Assembly: GCA_013329175.1 (NCBI GenBank)
Contig: DUKR01000136.1
Coordinates: forward strand, 1-26,514
Direction of reading: 5' to 3'
From: Candidatus Woesearchaeota archaeon
Lineage (GTDB): Archaea > Nanobdellota > Nanobdellia > Woesearchaeales > UBA11716
Length of the DNA stretch: 26,514 nt
Every line of letters begins with the position of its first letter. Position 1 is the first letter of the stretch. This document shows positions 1 to 8,057 of the stretch, in pieces. Both the position numbers and the translations under genes were made by a program. Below the pieces are notes generated by a model that was not told where the DNA came from, searched no databases, and saw only the letters and a program-made list of their open reading frames with translations.

Positions 1-163
1 CAGAGAATGCTATCATCGAATCTCTGCTAAGGAGCTAAACAAATACAAAAAAGGCAATAGCGCATATCTCCTCGCTTCCACAGCCAATGCGTAGCCTCAT
101 CCTTTGTATTACAGAACATAGTGCACTTTGAAATTCCGAGGGAAAAAAGGCGAAGAAAGAAAA

Positions 164-289
164 ATGAAGGAAGAAAAGAAGAAAAAAAGAGTGAAGAAAA
201 AAACGAAAACAAAAAAACCATCACAAGTAGCAGTGCATGTATTGCAGCCATCGCCCTCAGTATTAGAGCGCCGCACAGGTGAGTATTAA
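164..289 (+). CDS. small Lys-rich protein, unknown function
   Basis: A 41-residue frame starting at ATG 164. The first 20 residues are almost all Lys, Glu, Arg and Thr. The tail reads SPSVLERRTGEY. The same tail (SPSVLEHCTGEY) is encoded on the minus strand at the right edge of the window, which is the main reason to list this frame. The frame is open upstream to a TAG at 119-121, so a TTG at 128 is an alternative start. No Shine-Dalgarno site is visible. I do not recognise the family. The frame may instead be a passenger of the DNA repeat that covers its 3' half. Confidence 0.35.
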   Translation: MKEEKKKKRVKKKTKTKKPSQVAVHVLQPSPSVLERRTGEY

Positions 290-294
290 GGGGA
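235..294 (+). repeat. 60-bp repeat, copy 1 (inverted partner at 26443-26502)
   Basis: Matches the reverse complement of 26443-26502 at 55 of 60 positions by eye. A block of 21 identical bases covers 249-269, and 22 identical bases at 273-294 run through the TAA stop (287-289) and 5 bases beyond it. Identity beyond the stop argues for a copied DNA segment, not only a conserved protein tail. Confidence 0.75.
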
Positions 295-509
295 AGTACC
301 CGATGCAGAGCACAACGGAATTTTCATCATCAATTCCACCGCAGACAGGAGGAGAGAGAACAGCAGCGTCGCTTTTGGCAAAGTAGCCGTTGCCATTGAT
401 TTTTGGGATTGCCTTTTTTAGGGAATGATGCCCTTCAAACGCTACAGTGAGGCAGGCAGGCAGCGAGACTAGCGTCTCTGGCCATGCGACAAGGTTGCAG
501 GCTTCATGA
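263..509 (-). other. gene-poor stretch with an unassigned minus-strand open frame
   Basis: Downstream of the DJ-1 gene no gene can be named. A minus-strand frame stays open from inside the DJ-1 gene to a TAA at 263-265. Its codon use looks plausible and it includes NGNGYFAKSDAAVLSPPVCGG. Its only ATG (613) lies in another frame of DJ-1, so it has no natural start. It could be a gene remnant left after a repeat inserted at 503-526, or chance. I do not recognise the product. Confidence 0.2.
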
Positions 510-526
510 TTACTGCACTTTGCTAT
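503..526 (+). repeat. 24-bp dispersed repeat (family A), copy at the DJ-1 3' end
   Basis: Identical to 15210-15233 at 23 of 24 positions, same orientation. Its core TGCACTTTGCTAT forms one arm of a perfect palindrome in the second copy. Here it overlaps the end of the DJ-1 gene on the opposite strand and supplies that gene's stop codon (510-512). Confidence 0.75.
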
Positions 527-1091
527 GCCTACCTTTCCCAGAAAGCACTGCAATAATTGCCTTACAGAATGCCGGAAGGTCCGAAGGCGTTCTGGAAGAG
601 ATGAGATTGCCATCTACTACTACTTCCTCATCCACATACTTTCCCCCAGCATTGTTGACATCATCCTTTATCGCTACATAGCAGGTCGCTTTCCTCCCTT
701 TGAGAACGCCAGCTGACGCCAGCACCCAAGGGCCATGGCAGATAGCTGCAATCGTCTTTCCTTTTGCGTCAAGCCCCCTAATGAATGCCATGACGCTGCC
801 ATCCATCCTGACCTTATCGGGGCTGTTCAGCCCTCCAGGGATAATGACCGCACCATAATCATCTGCGTTGAGGTCGGCAAATACGGCATCAGGTTTGATG
901 GGGTAACCCCACTTTCCGAGCCTGATGTCCCTGTCCTGCGCAGCGACTATGACGCTAGCTCCTGCCTCAATAAGCCTGAGCCTTGGATAGTGCAACTCTA
1001 AATCCTCATAGCCTTTGTCAATAAGTATTGCAATTTTCTTTCCTTTGAGCGGCTGGTCTGTCATTTTTTTCACCTTGTTGCTCATTTCCAT
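510..1091 (-). CDS. DJ-1/PfpI family protein (type-1 glutamine amidotransferase-like)
   Basis: Cytoplasmic DJ-1/ThiJ/PfpI-fold protein. Members act as glyoxalases/deglycases, chaperones or peptidases. From ATG 1091 the protein has 193 residues. The nucleophile elbow AICHGPW gives Cys118-His119, and the conserved acidic partner is Glu29 in GYEDLEL. The strand YGAVIIPGG and the late TCYVAIKDD and LISSRTPSDLPAF segments match PfpI-type proteins. A TTG at 1130 would add 13 non-conserved residues, and ATG 1064 would still keep the fold, so the start is uncertain. The last residues (HSKVQ) and the stop lie in repeat family A, so the original C-terminus may have been replaced. The substrate cannot be inferred. 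Confidence 0.9.
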   Translation of the reverse strand: MEMSNKVKKMTDQPLKGKKIAILIDKGYEDLELHYPRLRLIEAGASVIVAAQDRDIRLGKWGYPIKPDAVFADLNADDYGAVIIPGGLNSPDKVRMDGSVMAFIRGLDAKGKTIAAICHGPWVLASAGVLKGRKATCYVAIKDDVNNAGGKYVDEEVVVDGNLISSRTPSDLPAFCKAIIAVLSGKGRHSKVQ

Positions 1092-1267
1092 CCCTGTTTT
1101 TAGATTTTGTGTTTGTGAGGCATTGTTCAATCCGTAGATGGTAAGTAGCGGCTGTTAAGAACGGCTGTTTTATCCCTTTTTAATTTCTTGTGGAGAAGTA
1201 CAGATTTCATAATTTACATGCCATCAGAAACATTATTAACATCATTCATTGCAACCATGCGCCTACG

Positions 1268-1696
1268 ATGAAAATAGAATACTCAGCAGGAGGAATAGTG
1301 GTCAATCCCAGAGGAGAGATTCTTGTCGTCAGCCAGAGAGGGAGTTCATGGTCGCTTCCCAAGGGGCACATCGAGAATGGAGAGGATGCGCTTTTTGCTG
1401 CATGCAGGGAGATAGAGGAGGAATCAGGCATCCCGCAATCACGGCTTACACTCGTCAGAAAGCTTGGGAAGTATGAACGGTTCAGGATAGGAAAGCCACC
1501 TGAGATAGAAGACAGGGCAACAAAGAAGGAGCTGACCTTCTTTTTGTTCACTACCGATGCTTACATGCTTAAGCCAAAGGATTCAAACAACCCTGAAGCG
1601 AGATGGGTGAAAAAAGAAGAGGTAGCCTTCTTGCTGACGCATCCTAAGGATAAGGCCTTTTTTGAGAAGCATCTGAAGGAGTTAGAGGAACTCTGA
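1268..1696 (+). CDS. Nudix hydrolase (Ap4A hydrolase/MutT-like)
   Basis: Hydrolyses a nucleoside diphosphate linked to another group. The 142-residue protein carries a complete Nudix box at residues 33-55: Gly33, Glu39, then REIEEESGI with the metal-binding Glu residues. The N-terminus (SAGGIVV, then SWSLPKG) resembles diadenosine tetraphosphate hydrolases. That substrate is an inference. ATG 1268 fits the family start. The same frame extends to a GTG at 1190 but adds 26 residues of poor quality. An ATTATTAAC at 1229-1237 could be the TATA box. The stop codon ends at 1696, directly against the nusA stop at 1697, so the two genes converge with no spacer. Confidence 0.93.
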   Translation: MKIEYSAGGIVVNPRGEILVVSQRGSSWSLPKGHIENGEDALFAACREIEEESGIPQSRLTLVRKLGKYERFRIGKPPEIEDRATKKELTFFLFTTDAYMLKPKDSNNPEARWVKKEEVAFLLTHPKDKAFFEKHLKELEEL

Positions 1697-2119
1697 TTAC
1701 ACTACCTTCAATTCCTTTACCGGAAACTGCCTCTTGACAACATCAGCAACGAATTTCAATCGTGTCCTGTCCCTGCCGTAAATCTTCCCCTTAATGCGGG
1801 CATCAGGGGCATGAATAGTTATGATGCCATCCTCTTCAGTGATGCCGTCAGGCCGCTCAGGATAGAGCATATTGCCGATAAACTGGCAGACATTGTCGCT
1901 GTATTCGATTATATGCACTGGCTTTTTCAGCATGGCTGAGATCTTCTTGACATTTGCCCCCTGCTTCCCTACTGCCCTTCCTACCTGGCTAGGCGCTACG
2001 ATGAAGAGAAAGGCATCCCCGTGAATGACGAGGTCGCGCACATCGGCGTGGGTGACAGAGGAAAAGAGCGAGATGTACTTTATGGTTGCTGCATCAAAGG
2101 TGCGTTTAGGCTGCCCCAC
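1697..2119 (-). CDS. nusA: archaeal NusA-like transcription factor (two KH domains)
   Basis: Short archaeal NusA of 140 residues made of tandem KH domains, without the bacterial N-terminal polymerase-binding and S1 domains. It binds RNA and is thought to act in transcription elongation or termination. The KH GxxG loop is visible in VGRAVGKQGANVKKI, followed by a second KH half (DGIITIHAPDARIKGKIYG). It is the last gene of the polymerase cluster, 3 nt after rpl30e, its usual place in archaea. In many archaea rps12, rps7 and fusA follow; here they do not. Confidence 0.93.
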   Translation of the reverse strand: MGQPKRTFDAATIKYISLFSSVTHADVRDLVIHGDAFLFIVAPSQVGRAVGKQGANVKKISAMLKKPVHIIEYSDNVCQFIGNMLYPERPDGITEEDGIITIHAPDARIKGKIYGRDRTRLKFVADVVKRQFPVKELKVV

Positions 2120-2122
2120 GTA

Positions 2123-2404
2123 TTATCCACCTTTAGGAAGAGAACAGACAGTTATGGCAAAAGATTTTTTGAGGGAGACGCCAAGCTCATCGCTTGGCAA
2201 GTCCAAGGTGCCAACGGGAACGCCTGCAAACTCAGCATAGTAGCTCACATCTTTTCGTATGTGCTCAGGGCAGTTTGAGGCAAGGTACACCTCAGCAACT
2301 CCTGCACTCTTGAGCATGGCAAGCGTCTTCTCTTTGCCTATGATGAGCTTCCCATCTTTAGCAAGCTTTTTGATGTCAGCTAAGGTTTTTGTTGTTTCTG
2401 CCAT
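2123..2404 (-). CDS. rpl30e: ribosomal protein eL30 (L30e)
   Basis: Large-subunit ribosomal protein of the L7Ae/L30e RNA-binding family, 93 residues, near the family's usual length. Diagnostic stretches are KDGKLIIGKEKTLAMLKSAG, the AEVYLASNCPEHI strand-loop and GTLDLPSDELGVSLKKSFA. It lies 5 nt after rpoA2 and 3 nt before nusA, the conserved archaeal order, so it is almost certainly co-transcribed with the polymerase genes. Confidence 0.96.
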   Translation of the reverse strand: MAETTKTLADIKKLAKDGKLIIGKEKTLAMLKSAGVAEVYLASNCPEHIRKDVSYYAEFAGVPVGTLDLPSDELGVSLKKSFAITVCSLPKGG

Positions 2405-2409
2405 TCATA

Positions 2410-3543
2410 TCACTTCCCCTGCGCCTTGACCATGAGTTGGGGAAGTCCTGTTCCTGCAGGAATCGGCTGGTTGAGCATGACGTTCTCAACAACGCTTGCA
2501 AGCTCATCCCGCTCCCCTATCAGCGCTGCATTCAATACGTGCTTGATAGGTGTTTCGAATGAGGCTCTTGCAAGGACTGATGCCTTTTCAGAGACAACGC
2601 CATAGCGGGTGATGCCTTTAATCTCGCCGCTTGCGGTCATGGTGTCAACGACCAGCATGATATGCCTAATGTCTACGTTGAGGCCCTGGCTTTCTATGAC
2701 CTTGAAGACCTCGTTGATTGTCGCCTGGCGTGCTGCTTCTATCCCTAGCACCTCACTAACCTCGTGGATGTTGTTGGTCACTGTCTTCTTAGGATTGACA
2801 TAGGGCAGCCCAAGGACGTCCATGAGATTTGACCCTGCTGTTATGATGATATACTCATCGTCACGCTTGACAGGAAGGACCTGGCTGATTCCCTTGACCC
2901 CAGAGAGGTGCACAACACGCACTTTCTCCTTGAGCTTATAGAGGTCATTGATGGATAGGTCTTTGCTTTTTGCCTTGACATTGAGAGCATCGCCAGAAAG
3001 CTTTGCAGCCACTGCCTTTGCTCCGGAGAGAGCCTTTGTGATATGGGCGTCGGTTATCCCTGCTGCTTTCATTGCGCTCCTGTCTAAGGTGATTTCTATA
3101 GCAGAGTCAGCAATATTGATAAAAATCTCGCTTGCGACATCCTTGAGCTTTGTCTCCTTGATCTGCAGCGCAATCTTCTTGATATCCTCTCCCTTTGAGT
3201 AGGGTTCAGCAAGGTAGATGTCCATCATTGGTGTTGATATCTCCTTCCTGCCGTCAAGGATTTCGATGATCCTTGGAAGTCCGGTTGTCACATTCATCTC
3301 AGCGACTCCTGCAAAATGGAAGGTGTTCAGCGTCATCTGGGTTCCAGGCTCGCCTATTGATTCCGCCGAGACAAGGCCTACAGACTCTCCAGGGTCTACT
3401 TTCATGGACTCATACGTAGCGACGCATTCGTCGAGTATCTTCTGCAGCTTCTTTTCGCTGATGTCCTTTGGAAGCTCCTTCTTAAGGTCATCAATGACCT
3501 TCTTTGGAAGGGCGTTTAGGTATTCTTTTTGGATTGTTACCAT
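2410..3543 (-). CDS. rpoA2: DNA-directed RNA polymerase subunit A''
   Basis: C-terminal part of the largest subunit (bacterial beta'/Rpb1), separate from A' as in other archaea. It forms the jaw and part of the catalytic centre. 377 residues. The trigger loop segment is GEPGTQMTLNTFHFAG, followed by GLPRIIEILDGRKEISTP. The C-terminal LMVDTMTASGEIKGITRYGV motif and the SVLARASFETPIKHV stretch are typical. The gene starts 9 nt after rpoA1 and ends 5 nt before rpl30e. Confidence 0.97.
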   Translation of the reverse strand: MVTIQKEYLNALPKKVIDDLKKELPKDISEKKLQKILDECVATYESMKVDPGESVGLVSAESIGEPGTQMTLNTFHFAGVAEMNVTTGLPRIIEILDGRKEISTPMMDIYLAEPYSKGEDIKKIALQIKETKLKDVASEIFINIADSAIEITLDRSAMKAAGITDAHITKALSGAKAVAAKLSGDALNVKAKSKDLSINDLYKLKEKVRVVHLSGVKGISQVLPVKRDDEYIIITAGSNLMDVLGLPYVNPKKTVTNNIHEVSEVLGIEAARQATINEVFKVIESQGLNVDIRHIMLVVDTMTASGEIKGITRYGVVSEKASVLARASFETPIKHVLNAALIGERDELASVVENVMLNQPIPAGTGLPQLMVKAQGK

Positions 3544-3552
3544 GTTCTGCCT

Positions 3553-6255
3553 CTATAGGGCTGCCTGAATGATGCGCTTCACGTTAAGCATGCCTTTCTC
3601 TGAGCGCGAGACGTCTATGCCGTCTTCCCCATAACTAAACTGTATGATGGTACCGCCTGAGTCCCGGACAGTGCTATCGTATTCAACCTTAAGATCCTGC
3701 ATGGCGTTAGCAAGCCTCCTGTAAAGATACCCTGATTTAGGAGTCCTGAGCGCAGTATCCATGAGAGAGTCACGGCCGGTCACAGAGCCAAAGAAAAACT
3801 CCCATGGCTCAAGTCCTCCCTTAAAGCCGTTTTTGATGAAACCGTGAGCAGCAGGCATGAGGTCGCCTTTCCTAAAGCACGATAGCGTCCTTCCCTTGTA
3901 TCCCTTCTCTATCCTCTTGCCGCGCATGGCCTGCTGGCCAACGCACGCTGCCATTTGTGCCAGATTGAGGAGATTTCCCCTGGCGCCAGAATCGGCCATA
4001 ATCTTAGTGAAACTGTGGGGATTGGCATACTCAGCGACGATAGCACCTGTCTCGTTTCGCGCGTTGTTGAGCGTCTCAAGGATGCGCAACTCAAGCGTCT
4101 CCTCGAGGGTCTTTCCAGGAAATGTGTCAAGCTTGTTGTTCTTGTACTCATCAATGAACAGGTTGACCTTCTGCCTTGCTTCGTCAAGGGTCTTTCTGAC
4201 TTCTGCTGCTGCGTCCTCAGGAAGGTCGGTATCAGCTATCCCTACGGTGAATCCATGCCTGAACAGCACCTCTATGCCAAGGCGGAAGAGCTTGCCGAGA
4301 AGGTCAAGGGTGAAATCCTTGCCGTATTTCTGGTGGATGTTCCTTAAGAGCAGGCCTGAGCCTTCGCCAAGGTTTGCCCTGTCCATAATGCCTTTGATGA
4401 GTTTCCCCTCTCTGATGATGACCTCACGGGATCTGTTCTCATCTCTTGCCTTTGATTCTCCGACAAAGCTGAAGTCATCCGGCAGGAGCACTGAAAATAC
4501 CTCCTTGCCTGATACGCGCTCTTTTTTCGGGAGTCTGGAGAAGTCGGTGACGCCTATGGTATAGAGGATGTCAAGGGCATCATTCCTTGGCATCTCAAGA
4601 TTCCTGGTGAGGATGTAGTTGCCTGAGATAGCGTCCTGGACACATCCGATGACTGACAATCCATAGCGGGGACTGATAAGCTGTGTCTGGACTTCCATGA
4701 GGATCTCAGCTTCAGCTCTGGCTTCTTCAGTTTGGGGAATGTGCAGGTTCATCTCATCGCCGTCAAAGTCTGCGTTGTACGGATGGCAGACTGCTGGGTT
4801 AAGGCGAAGGGTCATTCCCGGCATGACTCGAACGCGATGGCACATCATGGACATCCTGTGCAATGATGGCTGCCTGTTGAATATGGCAACATCTCCATCC
4901 ATGAGGTGGCGCTCCACGATATAGCCTGGCTGAAGCTCCTCCAGAGACGCCTCCTTAGTCTCATCAGTAATGCGCTTTTTCCTGCCATCCGGGCGTACGA
5001 TGTAATTTGATCCAGGATAGGCAGCTGGGCCATTTTTGACAAAGCCCTTGAGATATTCGATGTTCCATGTGTTGACCCGCTCTGGAACGGTAAGCTTCAT
5101 GGCAATGACCTTGGGAACGCCCACTTCATTGAGAGCAAGCATGGGATCAGGGCTCACGACAGTTCTTGCTGAGAAGTTAGTGCGCTTTCCCGCAAGGTTA
5201 TGCCTTATGCGGCCATCCTTACTCTTGATGCGCTCAGTAAGCGTCTTGAGCGGCTGGCCTGACCTGTGCCTTGCAGGGGGAAGCTGGGGAACGGCATTAT
5301 CAAAGTACGTTGTGATATGGTACTGGAGCAGGTCCCAGAGATCCTCAATGATTATCTCAGGCGCCCCCGCATTGATGTTCTCAAAGAGGCGCTGGTTGAT
5401 TCTCACGATGTCACCGAGCTTGTGCGTCAGGTCATCCTCACTGCGCTCGCCTGACTCAAGGGTTATTGAGGGACGCATAGTGACAGGGGGGATAGGAAGG
5501 ACCGTTAAGATTGCCCATTCCGGCCTGAAGTGCCTTGGCGAGAGGCCAAACAATTCAATATCCTCATCAGGTATCTTTTCAAGGCGGGCGCGCAATTCAA
5601 TGGGGCTTATGCGCTTCTCATCCTCAAAATAGGTAGTCGGCTTCTCAAGAGTAAGGTTCGGCTGCTTCGCCTTACAGTGAGGGCACTTGCTAACGGTCTT
5701 CATGGAAGCGATAATATCCTTGATAGCCTTCCTCCTTGCAGCAAGGCCAGACTCAGACTCGACCTGGTCAAGCTTCTTCTTTGCAGCATCAAACTTATTT
5801 GCAGGAATCAGGACACGCCCGCATTCAGAGCAGGATGCCTTGATGATGCTCAGAATGAGTCCGGCGAACTTGATGTGAACTACAGGTCTAGCAAGCTCAA
5901 TATAGCCAAAGTAACCAGGGCAGTCCTTGAGCTTTCTACCATCAGTCCTGCAGACAAGACCTGGATCAATAACTCCCATACGGGTATCCATGAGGCCGCC
6001 ATCAACAGGATAGCCTTCCTTGTCGTAAAGCTCTGGCGTCACGACCTTGCAGACAGCCATCTTCTTAATGAGCTTTGGGGAAAGTATTGAGAACTCAATG
6101 GCCTTTACTTTCTTGCTGATGACTGGCAATCCTACGTATATATCGGATTTCTCCTTTTTTTCTTGAGCATCTTCCTGCTTCGTCTGCTGGGCAGCAACGA
6201 CCGGCGCTTCCTGTACCTCTTCGGGTGTCTCCTTAGGCTGTTCTTCGTCTGCCAT
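3553..6255 (-). CDS. rpoA1: DNA-directed RNA polymerase subunit A' with degenerate N-terminal zinc site
   Basis: N-terminal part of the largest polymerase subunit, 900 residues, carrying the Mg-binding catalytic loop NADFDGD at residues 494-500. Residues 1-37 are an acidic, Lys/Gln-rich extension without predicted fold. The clamp zinc site, normally C-x2-C-x6-C-x2-H, reads Cys102, Asp105, Cys112, Tyr115, so two ligands are missing. The neighbouring zinc site (Cys142, Cys145, Cys191, Cys194) is intact. The downstream core, including LAGKRTNFSARTVVSPDP and FNRQPSLHRMSMMCH, is normal. The ATG overlaps the rpoB1 stop by one base. Identity is certain; the zinc-site change is read directly from the codons. 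Confidence 0.97.
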   Translation of the reverse strand: MADEEQPKETPEEVQEAPVVAAQQTKQEDAQEKKEKSDIYVGLPVISKKVKAIEFSILSPKLIKKMAVCKVVTPELYDKEGYPVDGGLMDTRMGVIDPGLVCRTDGRKLKDCPGYFGYIELARPVVHIKFAGLILSIIKASCSECGRVLIPANKFDAAKKKLDQVESESGLAARRKAIKDIIASMKTVSKCPHCKAKQPNLTLEKPTTYFEDEKRISPIELRARLEKIPDEDIELFGLSPRHFRPEWAILTVLPIPPVTMRPSITLESGERSEDDLTHKLGDIVRINQRLFENINAGAPEIIIEDLWDLLQYHITTYFDNAVPQLPPARHRSGQPLKTLTERIKSKDGRIRHNLAGKRTNFSARTVVSPDPMLALNEVGVPKVIAMKLTVPERVNTWNIEYLKGFVKNGPAAYPGSNYIVRPDGRKKRITDETKEASLEELQPGYIVERHLMDGDVAIFNRQPSLHRMSMMCHRVRVMPGMTLRLNPAVCHPYNADFDGDEMNLHIPQTEEARAEAEILMEVQTQLISPRYGLSVIGCVQDAISGNYILTRNLEMPRNDALDILYTIGVTDFSRLPKKERVSGKEVFSVLLPDDFSFVGESKARDENRSREVIIREGKLIKGIMDRANLGEGSGLLLRNIHQKYGKDFTLDLLGKLFRLGIEVLFRHGFTVGIADTDLPEDAAAEVRKTLDEARQKVNLFIDEYKNNKLDTFPGKTLEETLELRILETLNNARNETGAIVAEYANPHSFTKIMADSGARGNLLNLAQMAACVGQQAMRGKRIEKGYKGRTLSCFRKGDLMPAAHGFIKNGFKGGLEPWEFFFGSVTGRDSLMDTALRTPKSGYLYRRLANAMQDLKVEYDSTVRDSGGTIIQFSYGEDGIDVSRSEKGMLNVKRIIQAAL

Positions 6256-8057
6256 CAGTACTTCTCCTCCAGCTCAATCTTTGGATAAATGCAGAGTGAC
6301 TTGAACTCATCAAGAATGAGCTTGAAGGCATAGGGCATCTCTATGTCGTTGATGGTCACGTTCTCTCCTGCTATGGGGCAATAGGACTTGTTTCGAAGGA
6401 TGTCCCTCACGGCGATGTTGCCGCTTTCCTCGCAGATGGGGATGACTGACCTGTCTGAATCAAAGCGCTCTTTGAGAAGCAGGCTTGCGCCATGCGCTAC
6501 AAAGGTGTCCTTTTCCATCTCCCCAAGCCTTAAGCCTCCCTCTTTTGCCCTTCCCTCAGTAGGCTGCCTGGTTAAGAGCTGGATGGGGCCACGCGCACGA
6601 GAGTGAATTTTGTTTGCAACCATGTGCTTGAGTTTGAGATAGTACATGTTGCCAATGAAGATTTTTGCCTTATACTGCTCTCCAGTTAGGCCATTGTAGA
6701 GGGTCTCTGTCCCGTTCTCGTTGAATCCCATGTCAAGAAGATCCTTTCGCAACCGTTCTTCTGGCTCAGCATCAAAGGTGGTACCGTCTATGTATCTTCC
6801 TGAAAGCGCTCCAACTTTTCCTCCAAGCAACTCGATGAGGTGGGAGATAGTCATGCGGGAGGGGATGCCGTGAGGAGAAAAGATAATGTCCGGAACTATG
6901 CCTGATGCTGAGAAAGGCATATCTGCTTGCGGGACGATGAGACCGACTACCCCTTTCTGGCCGTGGCGGCTGGTGAACTTGTCGCCTATTTCAGGCACGC
7001 GCTGGTCGCGTACCCTTACCTGGATGAGCTTGTTGCCTTCCTCATTCTCAGTGAGCAGAACAAAGTCTATGACCCCCTTCTCACCGTGTTTGAGAGAGAC
7101 TGAGCTCTCCCTGCGAATGGATGTTGTTAAACTGTACTCATCCATTGACGAAAGGAATCGTGGAGGAGAGGTCTTCCCTATGATGACGTCGCCCTCATCG
7201 ACGACTGCTTCGGGATAGACGATGCCGTCGCCTTCAAGGTAGCGGTAGTCACGCTCGCTCTTGTATCCCTTGACATCCTTGTCAGGGATTCCTACCTCGT
7301 CTACAAGGCCACCTGGATAACGCAATTCTTCAGCTATGGCCGGCCTGAAATATGAACTCCTGCCAAAGCCTCGGTCAATCGAGCCCTGGTTGATGATAAT
7401 TGCATCCTCCATGTTGTAGCCCTTGTAGCTCATGATAGCAACAACGATGTTCTGGCCCACAGGATGCTTCTCATATTTTGAGACGTCATGCATGATAGAG
7501 TTAACAATGGGTTTCTGGGGATAATGCAGGATGTTGACGTCCATGTCCATCCTGACCGGATAGTTTGCTGCATAGAAGCCAAGCGCCTGCTTCTGGTTCT
7601 TTGAGCCAGCATTGAGCCTTGTGGATTGGTTGAAGTTGCCGTAAGGGACAAGCGATGCAGCGAGGCCCAGCATGGCGAGAGGCGAGACCTCAAGATGGGT
7701 ATGCTCAGGGGTTATGTCCTGCTCTCTAAAGGCGATATAGGCATTCTCCTCTTCAGATGCATCAAGATATTCTATGGCACCCTGCTTGACAAGGTCGGAC
7801 CAGGTTATCTCCTTCTTCTCAAGCTGCTGGATATGGCGCTCGGTAAGAACTGCCCTTCCGTTCTTCACCACAATAAGTGGCCTTAGGGTCCTTCCTTTGA
7901 TAGATTCTATCTGGACCTCATCACTCTCTTCATCATGGTAGATGCTGACTGACGGGGGAATTGCTTGCTTCCTCCGCTCCTCTCTTAGTTTTTCTGTGAA
8001 GCCTAATGCATTTTCTGTGGTCCCTACAAACTTCCCATTGAGATATACATCGCTCAT
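6255..8057 (-). CDS. rpoB1: DNA-directed RNA polymerase subunit B' with degenerate zinc site
   Basis: C-terminal half of the second-largest subunit (Rpb2/beta), split from B'' as in many euryarchaeota and DPANN. 600 residues. Core motifs are GYNMEDAIIINQGSIDRGFG, the catalytic-site segment KFTSRHGQKGVVG, and FSPHGIPSRMTISHLIE. Near the C-terminus the usual four-Cys zinc ribbon reads C542-E-E-S545 and C560-P-I-A563: the second Cys of each pair is replaced by Ser and Ala. The ATG overlaps the rpoB2 stop in ATGA, indicating translational coupling. Confidence 0.97.
   Translation of the reverse strand: MSDVYLNGKFVGTTENALGFTEKLREERRKQAIPPSVSIYHDEESDEVQIESIKGRTLRPLIVVKNGRAVLTERHIQQLEKKEITWSDLVKQGAIEYLDASEEENAYIAFREQDITPEHTHLEVSPLAMLGLAASLVPYGNFNQSTRLNAGSKNQKQALGFYAANYPVRMDMDVNILHYPQKPIVNSIMHDVSKYEKHPVGQNIVVAIMSYKGYNMEDAIIINQGSIDRGFGRSSYFRPAIAEELRYPGGLVDEVGIPDKDVKGYKSERDYRYLEGDGIVYPEAVVDEGDVIIGKTSPPRFLSSMDEYSLTTSIRRESSVSLKHGEKGVIDFVLLTENEEGNKLIQVRVRDQRVPEIGDKFTSRHGQKGVVGLIVPQADMPFSASGIVPDIIFSPHGIPSRMTISHLIELLGGKVGALSGRYIDGTTFDAEPEERLRKDLLDMGFNENGTETLYNGLTGEQYKAKIFIGNMYYLKLKHMVANKIHSRARGPIQLLTRQPTEGRAKEGGLRLGEMEKDTFVAHGASLLLKERFDSDRSVIPICEESGNIAVRDILRNKSYCPIAGENVTINDIEMPYAFKLILDEFKSLCIYPKIELEEKY

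Noticed and set aside
27..251. Minus-strand 74-residue frame rich in Phe, Leu and Ser
   Set aside because: It is the complement of an A/G-rich tract; the hydrophobicity follows from base composition. The plus-strand frame at 164-289 has a tail matched elsewhere in the window.
3857..4564. Plus-strand frame of 235 codons inside rpoA1
   Set aside because: Antisense shadow of a strongly conserved polymerase gene; Ser/Arg/Leu-rich with no recognisable domain.
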